Positions 28,238 through 36,417 of a stretch of 64,000 nucleotides of DNA are shown in pieces. This stretch comes from Sinorhizobium fredii NGR234 (GTDB lineage Bacteria; Pseudomonadota; Alphaproteobacteria; Rhizobiales; Rhizobiaceae), in NCBI RefSeq assembly GCF_000018545.1, contig NC_012586.1, forward strand, positions 1,488,001-1,552,000. Direction: 5' to 3'. The notes below the pieces were generated by a model. It was given only the letters and a program-made list of their open reading frames with translations. It made no database searches and was not told the origin of the DNA. The translations under genes were made by a program, and so were the position numbers. The number at the start of each line of letters is the position of its first letter. Within the stretch, counting starts at the first letter, position 1.

Positions 28238-28687
28238 ATGCCCAACGAGACCAAACGTGAGCGACTGCGCGAGCTCGGAGCACTCAATGCGCGGCCCGAA
28301 GCCGTCCGTGCACCCTGGTTTCGTGAGTCCACCTTCTTCGATCCTCTCGATCTCGTGCAGGTGAAGTACGAGATGCTGCGTCACGTCCAGGAGGATGGCG
28401 TCAACAAGGCCGATGCCGCCGCGCTTTTCGGTCTGTCGCGGCCAACCTACTATCAGGCCGAGGCCGCGTTCGAACGCGACGGCATTGCCGGCCTGCTGCC
28501 GCGCACCCGAGGGCCAAAGTCGGCCCACAAACTCACCGACGAGGTCATGCAGCTCATCGAGCAGAACCAGCATGCGGGCGCCCCGCTGCAGGCGCGCTCC
28601 CTGGCAGAACTGCTGCATTCGACGCTCGGCATCAGTGTCCATCCCCGCAGCATCGAACGCGCGATCGCCCGTAAAAAAAAACGGTGA
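28238..28687 (+). CDS. Helix-turn-helix protein of the recombinase element
   Basis: The protein has 149 residues. A central winged-type HTH of the transposase/Mor-like kind reads DGVNKADAAALFGLSRPTYYQAEAAF, followed by GIAGLLPRTRGPKSAHKLTDEVM and a second small domain ending in SVHPRSIERAIARKKK. It probably binds the element's DNA as a recombination accessory or regulator. A GGAAGAGG ribosome site lies upstream. The gene ends just after a run of nine A (28673-28681), so slippage could extend translation into the next frame. Confidence 0.82.
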   Translation: MPNETKRERLRELGALNARPEAVRAPWFRESTFFDPLDLVQVKYEMLRHVQEDGVNKADAAALFGLSRPTYYQAEAAFERDGIAGLLPRTRGPKSAHKLTDEVMQLIEQNQHAGAPLQARSLAELLHSTLGISVHPRSIERAIARKKKR

Positions 28688-28706
28688 GCCCCATGCACGC
28701 ACCCCG

Positions 28707-28973
28707 GTGCTACCGCGCAGCTGCAAGGATTTCTACGAGACGCTGCGCACCGCCGTCCTTTGCGGTCAGGCCTGCGCCAAGGACATGGGCGCCATCGTTT
28801 TCCACGGCCTTTGGCAAGGGCTGGCGGTGCTGATCGCGCAGCCTCCCCCGCCGACGCATCGGCGGCTGGAATCACGGCCTACGGCTTCGGTCGCAGTGCA
28901 CGATCGCCAGCTCGTGCACATGCTCGCCAACATGGTGCTGGCAGCAGAGACCCGAGGGAACCATGTCTACTGA
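28707..28973 (+). CDS. 88-residue protein of the recombinase element, unknown function
   Basis: A GTG start gives VLPRSCKDFYETLRTAVLCG, then GAIVFHGLWQGLAVLIAQ, and ends LVHMLANMVLAAETRGNHVY. The same reading frame is also open upstream through the A9 run at the end of the HTH gene. Removing one A there would fuse the two proteins. Its stop overlaps the recombinase start (ATGTCTACTGA), indicating coupling. I do not recognise a domain. Confidence 0.6.
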   Translation: MLPRSCKDFYETLRTAVLCGQACAKDMGAIVFHGLWQGLAVLIAQPPPPTHRRLESRPTASVAVHDRQLVHMLANMVLAAETRGNHVY

Positions 28974-31047
28974 CATCGCCATAAAGGTTGACGCCGACCA
29001 TCTGCGGCGTGATGCATTCCTCTACGTGCGTCAGTCCTCGCTTCGTCAGGTGTTCGAGAACACCGAGAGCACCAAGCGGCAATACGCCCTGCGCGATCGC
29101 GCCGTGGCGCTGGGCTGGCCGATCGAACGTGTCCACGTCATCGATAGCGACCTCGGCCTCTCCGGCGCGCAGTCGCAGGACCGCGACGGCTTCCAGCACC
29201 TGGTGAGCGAAGTGGCGATGGGACATGCAGGGATCGTGCTGGGGCTGGAAGTGTCGCGCCTGGCACGCAACAATGCCGACTGGCACCGTCTCCTTGAGCT
29301 GGCCGCCTTGTCGCGCACGCTCATCATGGACGAGGACGGCGTCTATGATCCGGCCTATTTCAACGACCGCATGCTGCTCGGCCTGAAGGGCACGATGAGC
29401 GAGGCCGAACTGCACATCCTGAAGTCGCGGCTGCAAGGCGGCATTCTCAACAAGGCGCGCCGCGGCGAACTCGAGATGCCGCTGCCGATCGGGTTGGTCT
29501 ACACCCCTGACGCGCGGGTCGTGCTCGATCCCGACCGACAGATCCAGGACACGGTGCGGCTCCTGTTCGATACTTTCCGCCAGACCGGCTCGGCCTGCGC
29601 CGTCGTGCGCCGCCTGCGGGGCGAGAAGATCCTCTTTCCGCGGCGTATCCGTCGCGGCATCGGCAAGGGCGACGTCCTGTGGAACGAGATCGACCATTCC
29701 CGCGTGCTCCAGATCTTGCACAACCCGCGCTATGCCGGCGCCTTCGCCTATGGACGCACGCGCACCGCCTACAATGCCAAGCTGAAGCCCGTGCAACTGC
29801 GCGTGGCGAGATCCGACTGGCAGGTACTGATTCCCGACGCCCACGACGGCTACATTTCCTGGGCCGAATACGAACGCAATCAGGCAGCCCTGGAACAGAA
29901 CGCCACCGGTTTTTCACCCGGCCTGCGTGGACGCATGCCCCGCCAGGGCAGCGGCCTGTTGCAGGGACGGCTGCTGTGCGGCCGCTGCGGTGCACGCATG
30001 CGGGTCCATTACGAGCCGTTCGAGGGGCGGCTGCGCCCATATTACGTCTGCAACGAAGCCGTCGTGCGACACGCCGGCAAACACTGCCAATGGGTGCGCG
30101 GTGCTCCGGTCGACGAGGCGGTGAGCGCGCTACTGCTGGAGGTAATGGCGCCGGCAGCGATCGATGTCGCGCTTGCCGTGCAGCAGGAGATCACCCAGCG
30201 CGTGGAGCAGGCCGCGGCGCTGCGCGGCACGCAGCTGCAACGCGCCCGCTATGAGGCTGAACTGGCCCGCCGGCGCTACCTGAAGGTCGATCCGGACAAC
30301 CGCCTGGTCGCCGACGCGCTGGAAGCCGACTGGAACGCACGGCTGCGCGACCTCGACGCACTCCAGCGCGAGCACGAGCGCCAGAACGAGGCCGACCACT
30401 CGCTGCTGGACGAGCCAGCGCAGCAGCGCATCAGGGCGCTGACCGCCGATTTCCCGCGCATCTGGAACGACGAGCGCACCGGTGCCGTCGAACGCAAGCG
30501 CATGCTCGGCCTTCTCATCGAAGACGTGACGCTGCTCGTCGACGATGAGGTCAACATCAACATCCGTTGGCGCGGCGGGCGCACGCAGAGCCTGTCGGTG
30601 GCCAGACCTCGGCCTATGTCGGTGATACGCAAGACGCCGGCACAGGTCGTGGCGTTGATCAACGAGCTGCTGGAGGCCACCAACGACCGGCAGATCGCCG
30701 CTCGTCTCAACGAACTCGGGCATCGCAACTGGCGCGGCGAACCCTTCACGCCGAAGAAGGTCATGCTCGTGCGCCGCACCTATGGTTTGAAGAGCCGGTA
30801 CGAACGGCTGCGCGAGGGCGGCATGCTCACCGGCGAGGAAGTAGCCCAGCAGCTCGGCGTATGCGAATCGACCGTTCACCAACTCGGGCGCAAAGGCACT
30901 CTCAAGCGTCATCGATACGCCAGCAACCATCGATACTTGTACGAACCGCCGGGCAACGTCAGACTCGAAAAAGGCGCCGGCAGTCGATATGGTGGCCGTC
31001 AACCCAGATTAATTGTCGCTCAACCACTCCAACAAGGTGCATCGTGA
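28963..31047 (+). CDS. Large serine recombinase
   Basis: The protein has 694 residues. The N-terminal resolvase domain has the catalytic serine in LYVRQSSLRQV near residue 25, with the conserved LEVSRLARNNADWHRLL block and the EAELHILKSRL helix. The recombinase domain follows (FPRRIR..., then NPRYAGAFAYGRT). A zinc ribbon is visible as LLCGRCGARMRVHYE...YYVCN. A coiled-coil/C-terminal region and an HTH-like tail (GEEVAQQLGVCESTVHQLGRKG) complete it. It should catalyse integration and excision of the 3.3-kb element. It ends within 10 bp of the right junction. Confidence 0.95.
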   Translation: MSTDIAIKVDADHLRRDAFLYVRQSSLRQVFENTESTKRQYALRDRAVALGWPIERVHVIDSDLGLSGAQSQDRDGFQHLVSEVAMGHAGIVLGLEVSRLARNNADWHRLLELAALSRTLIMDEDGVYDPAYFNDRMLLGLKGTMSEAELHILKSRLQGGILNKARRGELEMPLPIGLVYTPDARVVLDPDRQIQDTVRLLFDTFRQTGSACAVVRRLRGEKILFPRRIRRGIGKGDVLWNEIDHSRVLQILHNPRYAGAFAYGRTRTAYNAKLKPVQLRVARSDWQVLIPDAHDGYISWAEYERNQAALEQNATGFSPGLRGRMPRQGSGLLQGRLLCGRCGARMRVHYEPFEGRLRPYYVCNEAVVRHAGKHCQWVRGAPVDEAVSALLLEVMAPAAIDVALAVQQEITQRVEQAAALRGTQLQRARYEAELARRRYLKVDPDNRLVADALEADWNARLRDLDALQREHERQNEADHSLLDEPAQQRIRALTADFPRIWNDERTGAVERKRMLGLLIEDVTLLVDDEVNINIRWRGGRTQSLSVARPRPMSVIRKTPAQVVALINELLEATNDRQIAARLNELGHRNWRGEPFTPKKVMLVRRTYGLKSRYERLREGGMLTGEEVAQQLGVCESTVHQLGRKGTLKRHRYASNHRYLYEPPGNVRLEKGAGSRYGGRQPRLIVAQPLQQGAS

Positions 31048-31055
31048 TGTCCGCT

Positions 31056-31791
31056 CCTTTGCCTGCGGGGTATTGGCGCAGATGATGTCGATGTTGAGCT
31101 CATAAAGAGCCCGCCCGAACTGCGTCAGGCCGCTGGTTCTGTCCTTCTTGGAAGCATGGGTGGTGCGGAAGATGCCATGCTTGTCGCTGTAGAAGGCGAT
31201 CGGCTTGCCCCATTGCTGCAAGTAGGCCTTCGTCGCGTGCAGATAGTCGAAGGTGTTCTCCGATCCGGCAAACCGCAGATGCAAGAGCTTGCCGGTGGCA
31301 TCGTCGATATAGACGAGCAGGGCGCATTTGGGACCGCGGTTCTCGAACCACCAATGCAGCGAGCCATCGATCTGCACGAGTTCGCCGAAACAATCGCGCC
31401 GGCCGCGCGGCTGGAAGACCCGCTTCTTGCGCTCGCGTCGCGACACCCAGAGGCCGGCTTCCATCATCCACTGCCGCAGCGTCTCCTTGCTGACGGCAAT
31501 CCGGTGGCGTTCGATGAGCTTCTCGGCCGCCAAGGTCGGTCCGAAATCCGCATAATGCTCCCGCACCAGGTCGAGCACCAGGTTGCGGAAATCCTCGCTG
31601 TGACGCCGGTTGCTCGGACGGCCGCGCTTCTTCGAGACGAGACCGTCGGCGCCGGCCTTGTCATAGGCCTGCAACAGCCGGTGCACCTGACTGCGGCTGA
31701 GACGAAGCAACGCGGCCGCCTCGACGACGGTCAGGCTGCGGCCGCGAATCCGCTGGATCAGTTCAAGACGATGCAATTCCTTCTGCGACAT
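31056..31791 (-). pseudogene. ISNCY transposase, N-terminal fragment
   Basis: The fragment starts at MSQKELHRLELI (31791; an upstream ATG at 31809 is in frame). It contains the HTH (TVVEAAALLRLSRSQVHRLLQAY) and the first two catalytic Asp residues (GELVQIDGS, FYSDKHGIF). It breaks after NTPQAK, just before the third catalytic residue, where it reads into the recombinase element. The other half is at 27062-27739. Joined, they would give about 470 residues, as in unit 2. Confidence 0.88.
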
Positions 31792-31959
31792 GGTGATCAA
31801 ACAAGACATGACGACTCCGAACGCTCATGGTCTCAACCACGCTTCACGTCGCCAGTCTTCCTTCCAAACGTTGACGTTTGACCAGCATCCCAAGAGGCGA
31901 CGACTGTCGCATCTCTAACTGGCTCATATGTCGCATCTCTAAAATGCCGTTACATGGTG

Positions 31960-33626
31960 TGTGGCGGCAAGGTTGCAATGTCCGCCATTGCGCAAAGTTA
32001 AAATGTCACTTTGGATACGTCTTCAGCCATTTAGAAATACGACACTCGGCATGTCCACTTGCGCTGAGGCAAGCCCCCGACCGGACCGGCTGGGCCGGGT
32101 TGCAAGGGAAGGGAGGGGGCGGGTGAGACGCACCTATCGGCTTTAGCTTTGAGACTATGAATGCAGCCGATTATTCCGCCGCATCAAGGTGGGAAAGCGC
32201 CTGCTGCCGCCGGGCGATGACTGCGGGATCGTTCATGAAATCCGTCCGCTTACCCGGCTTTCGCCCCCGCGGCTTGTAGCCTATCTTCTCGCTGTTGGTC
32301 TTCACCGCCGGCTTCGTCTGCTGCTCCTGACGTTCCTTGATGTAGGCCAGGACATCACCGAGCCGCTTGTTCTCGGTGATCGCCGCATGCGTCACCCGCT
32401 GGTTTTTGTCGAACACCTGGTAGGGCAGGGAATGCCCCTTCCAGCGCACATCCAGCCGGCCGTCCGCATAGGCATAGGTCTCGACATAGCGACCGACCAG
32501 CCCGCGCGTCACCTCGGTCTCCTCCAGCATGATCCGCTGGCGCTCGTAGGAGAACGTCAGTTGCGTGCCGACATAACGCTGCTCACGTTTGCACAGGACG
32601 TCGCGCAGCCGATCCGGGGCAAGGTTCAGCGGCCGATGCAGATCATCAGATCGGGCAGGGGTAATGGCAAACTGCCGGTTATAGCGCTCCATGAACCGAG
32701 GCAGGAAAGCGTTGCCGTCGTCCATGCCGCAGATGCCCTCCAGGCGCAGATCCTTGATCAACCGATCCTGTAGCGTCCGGTTCATCCGCTCGACACGGCC
32801 CTTCGCCTGGCTTGAGTTTGCGCAAAGAATCTCGATGTTTAGCTCTGAAAGCGCGCGGCCGAACTGGGTCATGCCGTGGCCGCCCTTGGCATCCTTCTTC
32901 GCCACCCGGAACACCGAATGCTTGTCGGAATAGAAGGCGACCGGAGCACCATGCGCCTTCAGATAGAGTTCCAGTGCCTCGAAATACGTGAACGCACTTT
33001 CCGATCGTACGAACCGCAGCTGCATCAGCTTGCCGGTCGCATCGTCGATGAACACCAGCAGCGAACATGGCGGCCCGCGATCCTCAAACCAACGATGCTC
33101 GGATCCGTCGATCTGCACCAGTTCGCCATAGGCCTCGCGCCGCAACCGCGGCTGATGAAAGGTCCGCCGCTGCTTGCGCGACAGCCACAGGCCGGCCTCC
33201 GACATCCATTGGCGCAAGGTCTCGCGCGACACCGTCAGGCCGTCGCGCTCGGCGAGCTTCTCAGCGGCTAATGTCGGTCCGAAGTCCACATAGCACTCGC
33301 GTACGAGCGTCACGGCATAATCGCGCACGCCGTCACAAATCCGATTGTTCGATGGCCGGCCGATCGCCTTGTGCCGGATCGACGCCGCACCGCCAGCGCT
33401 GATCCGATCCAACAGACGACGCACCTGGCGGGTACTCAGGTCCAGCACATGTGCCGCCGACACCAACGTCATACGCCCGGCGATCACCTTCGACAAAATC
33501 TCGATCCGCTGCAGGTCGCGCTCGCTCATCGCAATCATCCCATCCGCAATCTCCCAGGTCATCAAAACCCGGGGAGAGTGACATTCCAACTTTGCAGGAA
33601 CAGGACACTTTAACTTTGCGGCTACA
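31960..33626 (-). mobile_element. ISNCY-type element (unit 2), 1667 bp, intact
   Basis: The left end TGTGGCGGCAAGGTTGCAAT and the complement of the right end TGTAGCCGCAAAGTTAAAGT are imperfect terminal repeats. TGGTG flanks it at 31955-31959 and 33627-33631. The same 5 bp also separates it from unit 1, so the units abut with a single shared TGGTG. Confidence 0.92.
32171..33529 (-). CDS. ISNCY-family transposase (intact)
   Basis: The product has 452 residues from the ATG at 33529 (a longer frame opens at 33589). It has an HTH (TLVSAAHVLDLSTRQVRRLLDRI) and a DDE core: GELVQIDGSEHRWFE, FYSDKHSVFR and QAKGRVERMNRTLQD supply Asp, Asp and Glu. The basic C-terminus reads RGRKPGKRTDFMNDP. It is related to, but clearly divergent from, the transposase of units 0 and 1. 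No frame defects are seen. Confidence 0.93.
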   Translation of the reverse strand: MSERDLQRIEILSKVIAGRMTLVSAAHVLDLSTRQVRRLLDRISAGGAASIRHKAIGRPSNNRICDGVRDYAVTLVRECYVDFGPTLAAEKLAERDGLTVSRETLRQWMSEAGLWLSRKQRRTFHQPRLRREAYGELVQIDGSEHRWFEDRGPPCSLLVFIDDATGKLMQLRFVRSESAFTYFEALELYLKAHGAPVAFYSDKHSVFRVAKKDAKGGHGMTQFGRALSELNIEILCANSSQAKGRVERMNRTLQDRLIKDLRLEGICGMDDGNAFLPRFMERYNRQFAITPARSDDLHRPLNLAPDRLRDVLCKREQRYVGTQLTFSYERQRIMLEETEVTRGLVGRYVETYAYADGRLDVRWKGHSLPYQVFDKNQRVTHAAITENKRLGDVLAYIKERQEQQTKPAVKTNSEKIGYKPRGRKPGKRTDFMNDPAVIARRQQALSHLDAAE

Positions 33627-33863
33627 TGGTGGTGTCAGATAATCTATATTATGGAACTGCAGTCCGCGTAATCGTTCTCCTTTTCCGTTTCCCTTCGATC
33701 AGCAATCCCTTGGCCACAATTCCGTCGCTGTACGACCATGCCGGGCTTACTGCCGAGCTGCATCGAGGAGCGACCGGTCTTTGAGTGTCGTTGAACGCGC
33801 TTTGAAGGCGGCTTCAATTTTATCAGGCCGCTCACCACCACGCGCACCGACGTCGGGGGCAAC

Positions 33864-34031
33864 ATGGACTTTGTCAGGCTTGCAACCGGGCACAGTTTTG
33901 ACGACATGGCAAAGAAAATCAGAGCCCACATGCTTCGGGGTTTCGAGCAAACGGATGCATTCCTGATGGAAGCGGACCGGACAAGCCGTCCTCGTCGCCG
34001 AATGCCTGCGGATAGCCCCTTAAACGTTTAG
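33864..34031 (+). CDS. Short ORF or gene remnant (55 aa), unknown
   Basis: The gap 33632-34039 holds this frame: MDFVRLATGHSFDDMAKKIRAHM, ending SPLNV. The frame is open upstream to about 33800. It looks protein-like but matches nothing I know and lacks a clear ribosome site. It may be the 3' end of a gene lost at the IS array boundary. Confidence 0.3.
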   Translation: MDFVRLATGHSFDDMAKKIRAHMLRGFEQTDAFLMEADRTSRPRRRMPADSPLNV

Positions 34032-34039
34032 GTTCGATT

Positions 34040-34534
34040 TCAGCGACGCTTGGTCCCGAGCTCATAGCCGCCGACGTCCTCGCTCAGCGACGTCAGCCGA
34101 TCCAGTGCCGACGCCCGCTTGGCGTCTCGGGCGACTTTGTATGCCGCAACATCCGCTGCCTTAAGGCGTCGGTGACTGCCAACCTTTTCCGCCGGGAGCT
34201 CATCACTGTCGACCAAGCGGACAAGGTACTGCCGGGACACGTTGAGAATATCTGCCGCAGCTTGCGTTGACAGCATCTCCTCATCCGGAAGAACGGTGAC
34301 CGGCCGCCCCTCAGCAAGAAGCTCTGCGGCCCGGTACATGACCTCGGCCAAGACGTTGGGAAGCTCTAGGCGTTCGCCATCGGCATCAATGACCTGAACG
34401 GCTCCCTCGCGCTTCTTGGAATGTGCCTGCAATAGCGAAGCGATGCGGGCAGCCGCAGATCTCTCGGGTGCCGGGATGGCACGCGAGGTTTTGGTAGAAT
34501 TTTGGTCTGACGATGTGCGATGTGATACGGCCAT
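34040..34534 (-). CDS. Excisionase-type HTH protein, likely antitoxin
   Basis: The product has 164 residues from the ATG at 34534; in-frame starts at 34552 and 34573 are possible. The C-terminal half has a MerR/excisionase-like HTH (LSTQAAADILNVSRQYLVRLVDSDELPAEKVGSHRRLKAADVAAY), which is the usual DNA-binding antitoxin next to PIN-domain genes. The N-terminal half includes a VQVIDADGERLELP strand pair. It is divergent from the PIN gene, whereas such pairs are usually co-directional. The 70-bp gap contains the direct repeat ATAAACGC-T-ATAAACGC at 34551-34567, a possible operator. Confidence 0.75.
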   Translation of the reverse strand: MAVSHRTSSDQNSTKTSRAIPAPERSAAARIASLLQAHSKKREGAVQVIDADGERLELPNVLAEVMYRAAELLAEGRPVTVLPDEEMLSTQAAADILNVSRQYLVRLVDSDELPAEKVGSHRRLKAADVAAYKVARDAKRASALDRLTSLSEDVGGYELGTKRR

Positions 34535-34605
34535 AGCTGGAATATGGCCCATAAACGCTATAAACGCAACCAATCATTCTCTGACCGATCGCAGAATTCT
34601 CATGG

Positions 34606-35157
34606 GTGCCCATGCTAGTCGCCGTTCTTGATGCCGATGTCCTGTTTCCCATGCTGCTACGCGATACGCTGCTGCGTGTAGCAGCAGCGGGTTGCTTTCG
34701 GGCGCACTGGTCGCGCCGCATCCTAGACGAAATGACCCGCAACCTTGTCAGCGATTACGGCATGGATCCATCGAGGGCGGAAGCATTGCGATCTGTCATG
34801 GAAGAGGCATTCCCGGACGCGAGCGTGGAGGGATGGGAAGAGATCGAGCCGGAAATGCGGAATCATCCGAAGGATCGCCATGTCGTCGCGGCCGCGGTTA
34901 CGGTCGAGGCTACGATCATCGTCACGTCGAACATCCGCGATTTCGGCAACCTACCCTCCGGCATCGTCGCGTTGACCCCTGACGAATTTCTCACGGAGAT
35001 CCTCGCAACGAGTCCAACGGATATGCTGGAGGCAATCGCCGTGCAAGCGGCCGCCTATCGGCGACCGACGTTGACGATTAGGGAATTGATCGAAAGGCTT
35101 GCCTTGACGTCGCCACGCTTCGCCGAGCAGGCTCTCAAAGCTCTTGATGACCGGTGA
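34606..35157 (+). CDS. PIN-domain protein, likely ribonuclease toxin
   Basis: The product has 183 residues from the GTG at 34606; ATG at 34612 is an alternative. PIN fold acidic residues are visible in AVLDADVLFPMLLRDTL, in RRILDEMTRNL, and in HPKDRHVVAAAV near residue 90. VTSNIRDF follows. A C-terminal helical region (TPDEFLTEIL...LALTSPRFAEQALKALDD) is typical of the long PIN_3 group paired with excisionase-like HTH antitoxins. It seems intact, unlike the VapC remnant at 14231. Confidence 0.82.
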   Translation: MPMLVAVLDADVLFPMLLRDTLLRVAAAGCFRAHWSRRILDEMTRNLVSDYGMDPSRAEALRSVMEEAFPDASVEGWEEIEPEMRNHPKDRHVVAAAVTVEATIIVTSNIRDFGNLPSGIVALTPDEFLTEILATSPTDMLEAIAVQAAAYRRPTLTIRELIERLALTSPRFAEQALKALDDR

Positions 35158-35339
35158 TCTGGTTGTGATGACCGGGGCCGGTGAGCCGGTCTACTGAAAA
35201 TTCCGGCTCTTGATCTTCAGCGTATCGACATGAAAGCGCCCGCGAAATGGGACCGTATATGAGAACGCCATAGCGGCGACGAGGCTCTGGGCGCGACACA
35301 AGGCCACTCGTATTTCCTACAATTTCGCTGCTGAAGCGC

Positions 35340-35700
35340 TGCCGTTACGATCCGATCTCAGATTCACATTCGAAACACAGAGCGAAATGGCGGCAAACGG
35401 CGCTCTCGCTGCTCGATACGAAAGTGTCTGAATCCAGCGATGCATCGGTCATCGGCAACCGCCCACAGGCCGTGCCGCGCTACTATGGTTCGCTGTGGGC
35501 CGCGTATACCCTCGATTCCGGGACGCTCGAAGGGCTGACGATTGGTGGCGGCGCGCGCATTGTCGGTTCGAGCTACGCCGATGACGCCAACACGATAAAG
35601 GCCGATGGATACACCTTGCTCGACGCGGCGCTGAAGTATGATTTCGGTGCCAGGAAGAAGGAACTCGAGGGGCTCGCTTTGTCCTCTATTCGCACTGGCA
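35340..35700 (+). pseudogene. TonB-dependent siderophore receptor remnant
   Basis: Residues read LLDTKVSESSDASVIGNRPQ, then PRYYGSLWAAYTLDSGTLEG, then GGGARIVGSSYADDANT and the KADGYTLLDAALKYDFGA strand. These are the C-terminal barrel strands of FhuA/FoxA-type receptors. The N-terminal plug and most of the barrel are absent. Upstream codons (SEMAANGAL) appear in another frame, and after about 35670 the normal terminal strands are replaced by unrelated sequence. It is a decayed fragment. Confidence 0.8.
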
Positions 35701-36222
35701 CAGATCCCTCAGCGAAGAAGAAATCATCGCCAGTGGAGCAGAGGCCGCAGTGAAGATGGCAATGCCAAGTCTCGATGCCGGCGGCGTCACTCGCCAGGCA
35801 ACCAAGCTCGACCTCTAGCTCGTCGGTTGCCAATCCGGTCACCGGCCTGCTCAGAGAGGTCGGCAGGGGGCCGTTACGGTGACCGATGGCGGCTGGAGCC
35901 TTCCCCAGAGGCCTAGCGTGGCGAATGTCTGTGCTATTCGTCGCAACCCGAGGCGTTTTGGCTGGCGAACTGGACAGCCGATCGACTGCCAAGTGCGCCT
36001 GAACGTCTCGCGCACGAATACCGCATGCTCGGTTACCTGCGGCAGCCCCATCAGTTCACCAAAAGTGCCCCGCGCGAGCGCTGCTTGTTTAGGCGGCCTG
36101 GACGTCCTTTTATATTGCGCCGCACAAAATTTCATCAGAGGATGCTAATGCCTATTTCTGAGGCATGTCGTGAATATCGAATTTAACATGTGAATTCAGT
36201 TACATATCGAGATTTCCGAAAC
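35701..36222. other. Degenerate DNA without a supported gene
   Basis: Several short frames on both strands show no ribosome site or family match. One plus-strand frame (about 35675-35818) reads LYSHWHRSLSEEEIIASGAE and ends KLDL; it may be another gene scrap fused to the TonB remnant. 35158-35339 likewise holds nothing recognisable. Confidence 0.4.
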
Positions 36223-36237
36223 TGGCACAATGCTTGC
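36223..36237 (+). promoter_or_regulatory. Sigma-54 (RpoN) promoter
   Basis: TGGCAC-AATGC-TTGC matches the -24/-12 consensus TGGCAC-N5-TTGC at every fixed position. It lies 181 bp upstream of the nrtA-like start, in the correct orientation. It implies nitrogen-limited, NtrC-type activation of the transporter operon. No clear NtrC site was identified upstream. Confidence 0.85.
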
Positions 36238-36417
36238 GTGGCAATATTCGCTTCGGTCAACGGCGACTTGAAGCAAGCCCGGGCGCCGATAGCGCCCGCC
36301 AAAGACACCGGCGTCGCAAGGTCCTTGCCTCCAAACGGGTTCCTCCCAGTCCCAGGAGCGTGATGATCAAGCGGCGCTTTTTTGTCGGTTTTCGACCGGC
36401 CAATAAATTGAGGGAAC

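Larger units (their letters stand above)
27740..31055 (+). mobile_element. Serine-recombinase element (about 3.3 kb) inserted in the ISNCY transposase gene
   Basis: Sequence matching the transposase stops at CCTTT 27735-27739 on the left and resumes at CCTTT 31056-31060 on the right. In between are four plus-strand genes: a DUF5372-like protein, an HTH protein, an 88-residue protein and a large serine recombinase. No terminal inverted repeats are obvious. A short identical junction without TIRs fits integration by a serine recombinase. Confidence 0.82.
26860..31954 (-). mobile_element. ISNCY-type element (unit 1), split by a serine-recombinase element
   Basis: The left end TGTCACAGCTATTTAAAG and the complement of the right end TGTAACGGCATTTTAGAG are matching terminal repeats, each followed by GATG(A/C)GACA and a second subterminal copy. 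TGGTG flanks it at 26855-26859 and 31955-31959. The transposase gene is cut in two by the 3.3-kb insertion 27740-31055; without it the element would be about 1.8 kb. Confidence 0.88.

Noticed and set aside
35851..36148. Frames of about 90 codons on both strands upstream of the sigma-54 promoter
   Set aside because: They are mutually antisense with no ribosome site or known motif; likely non-coding or degenerate.
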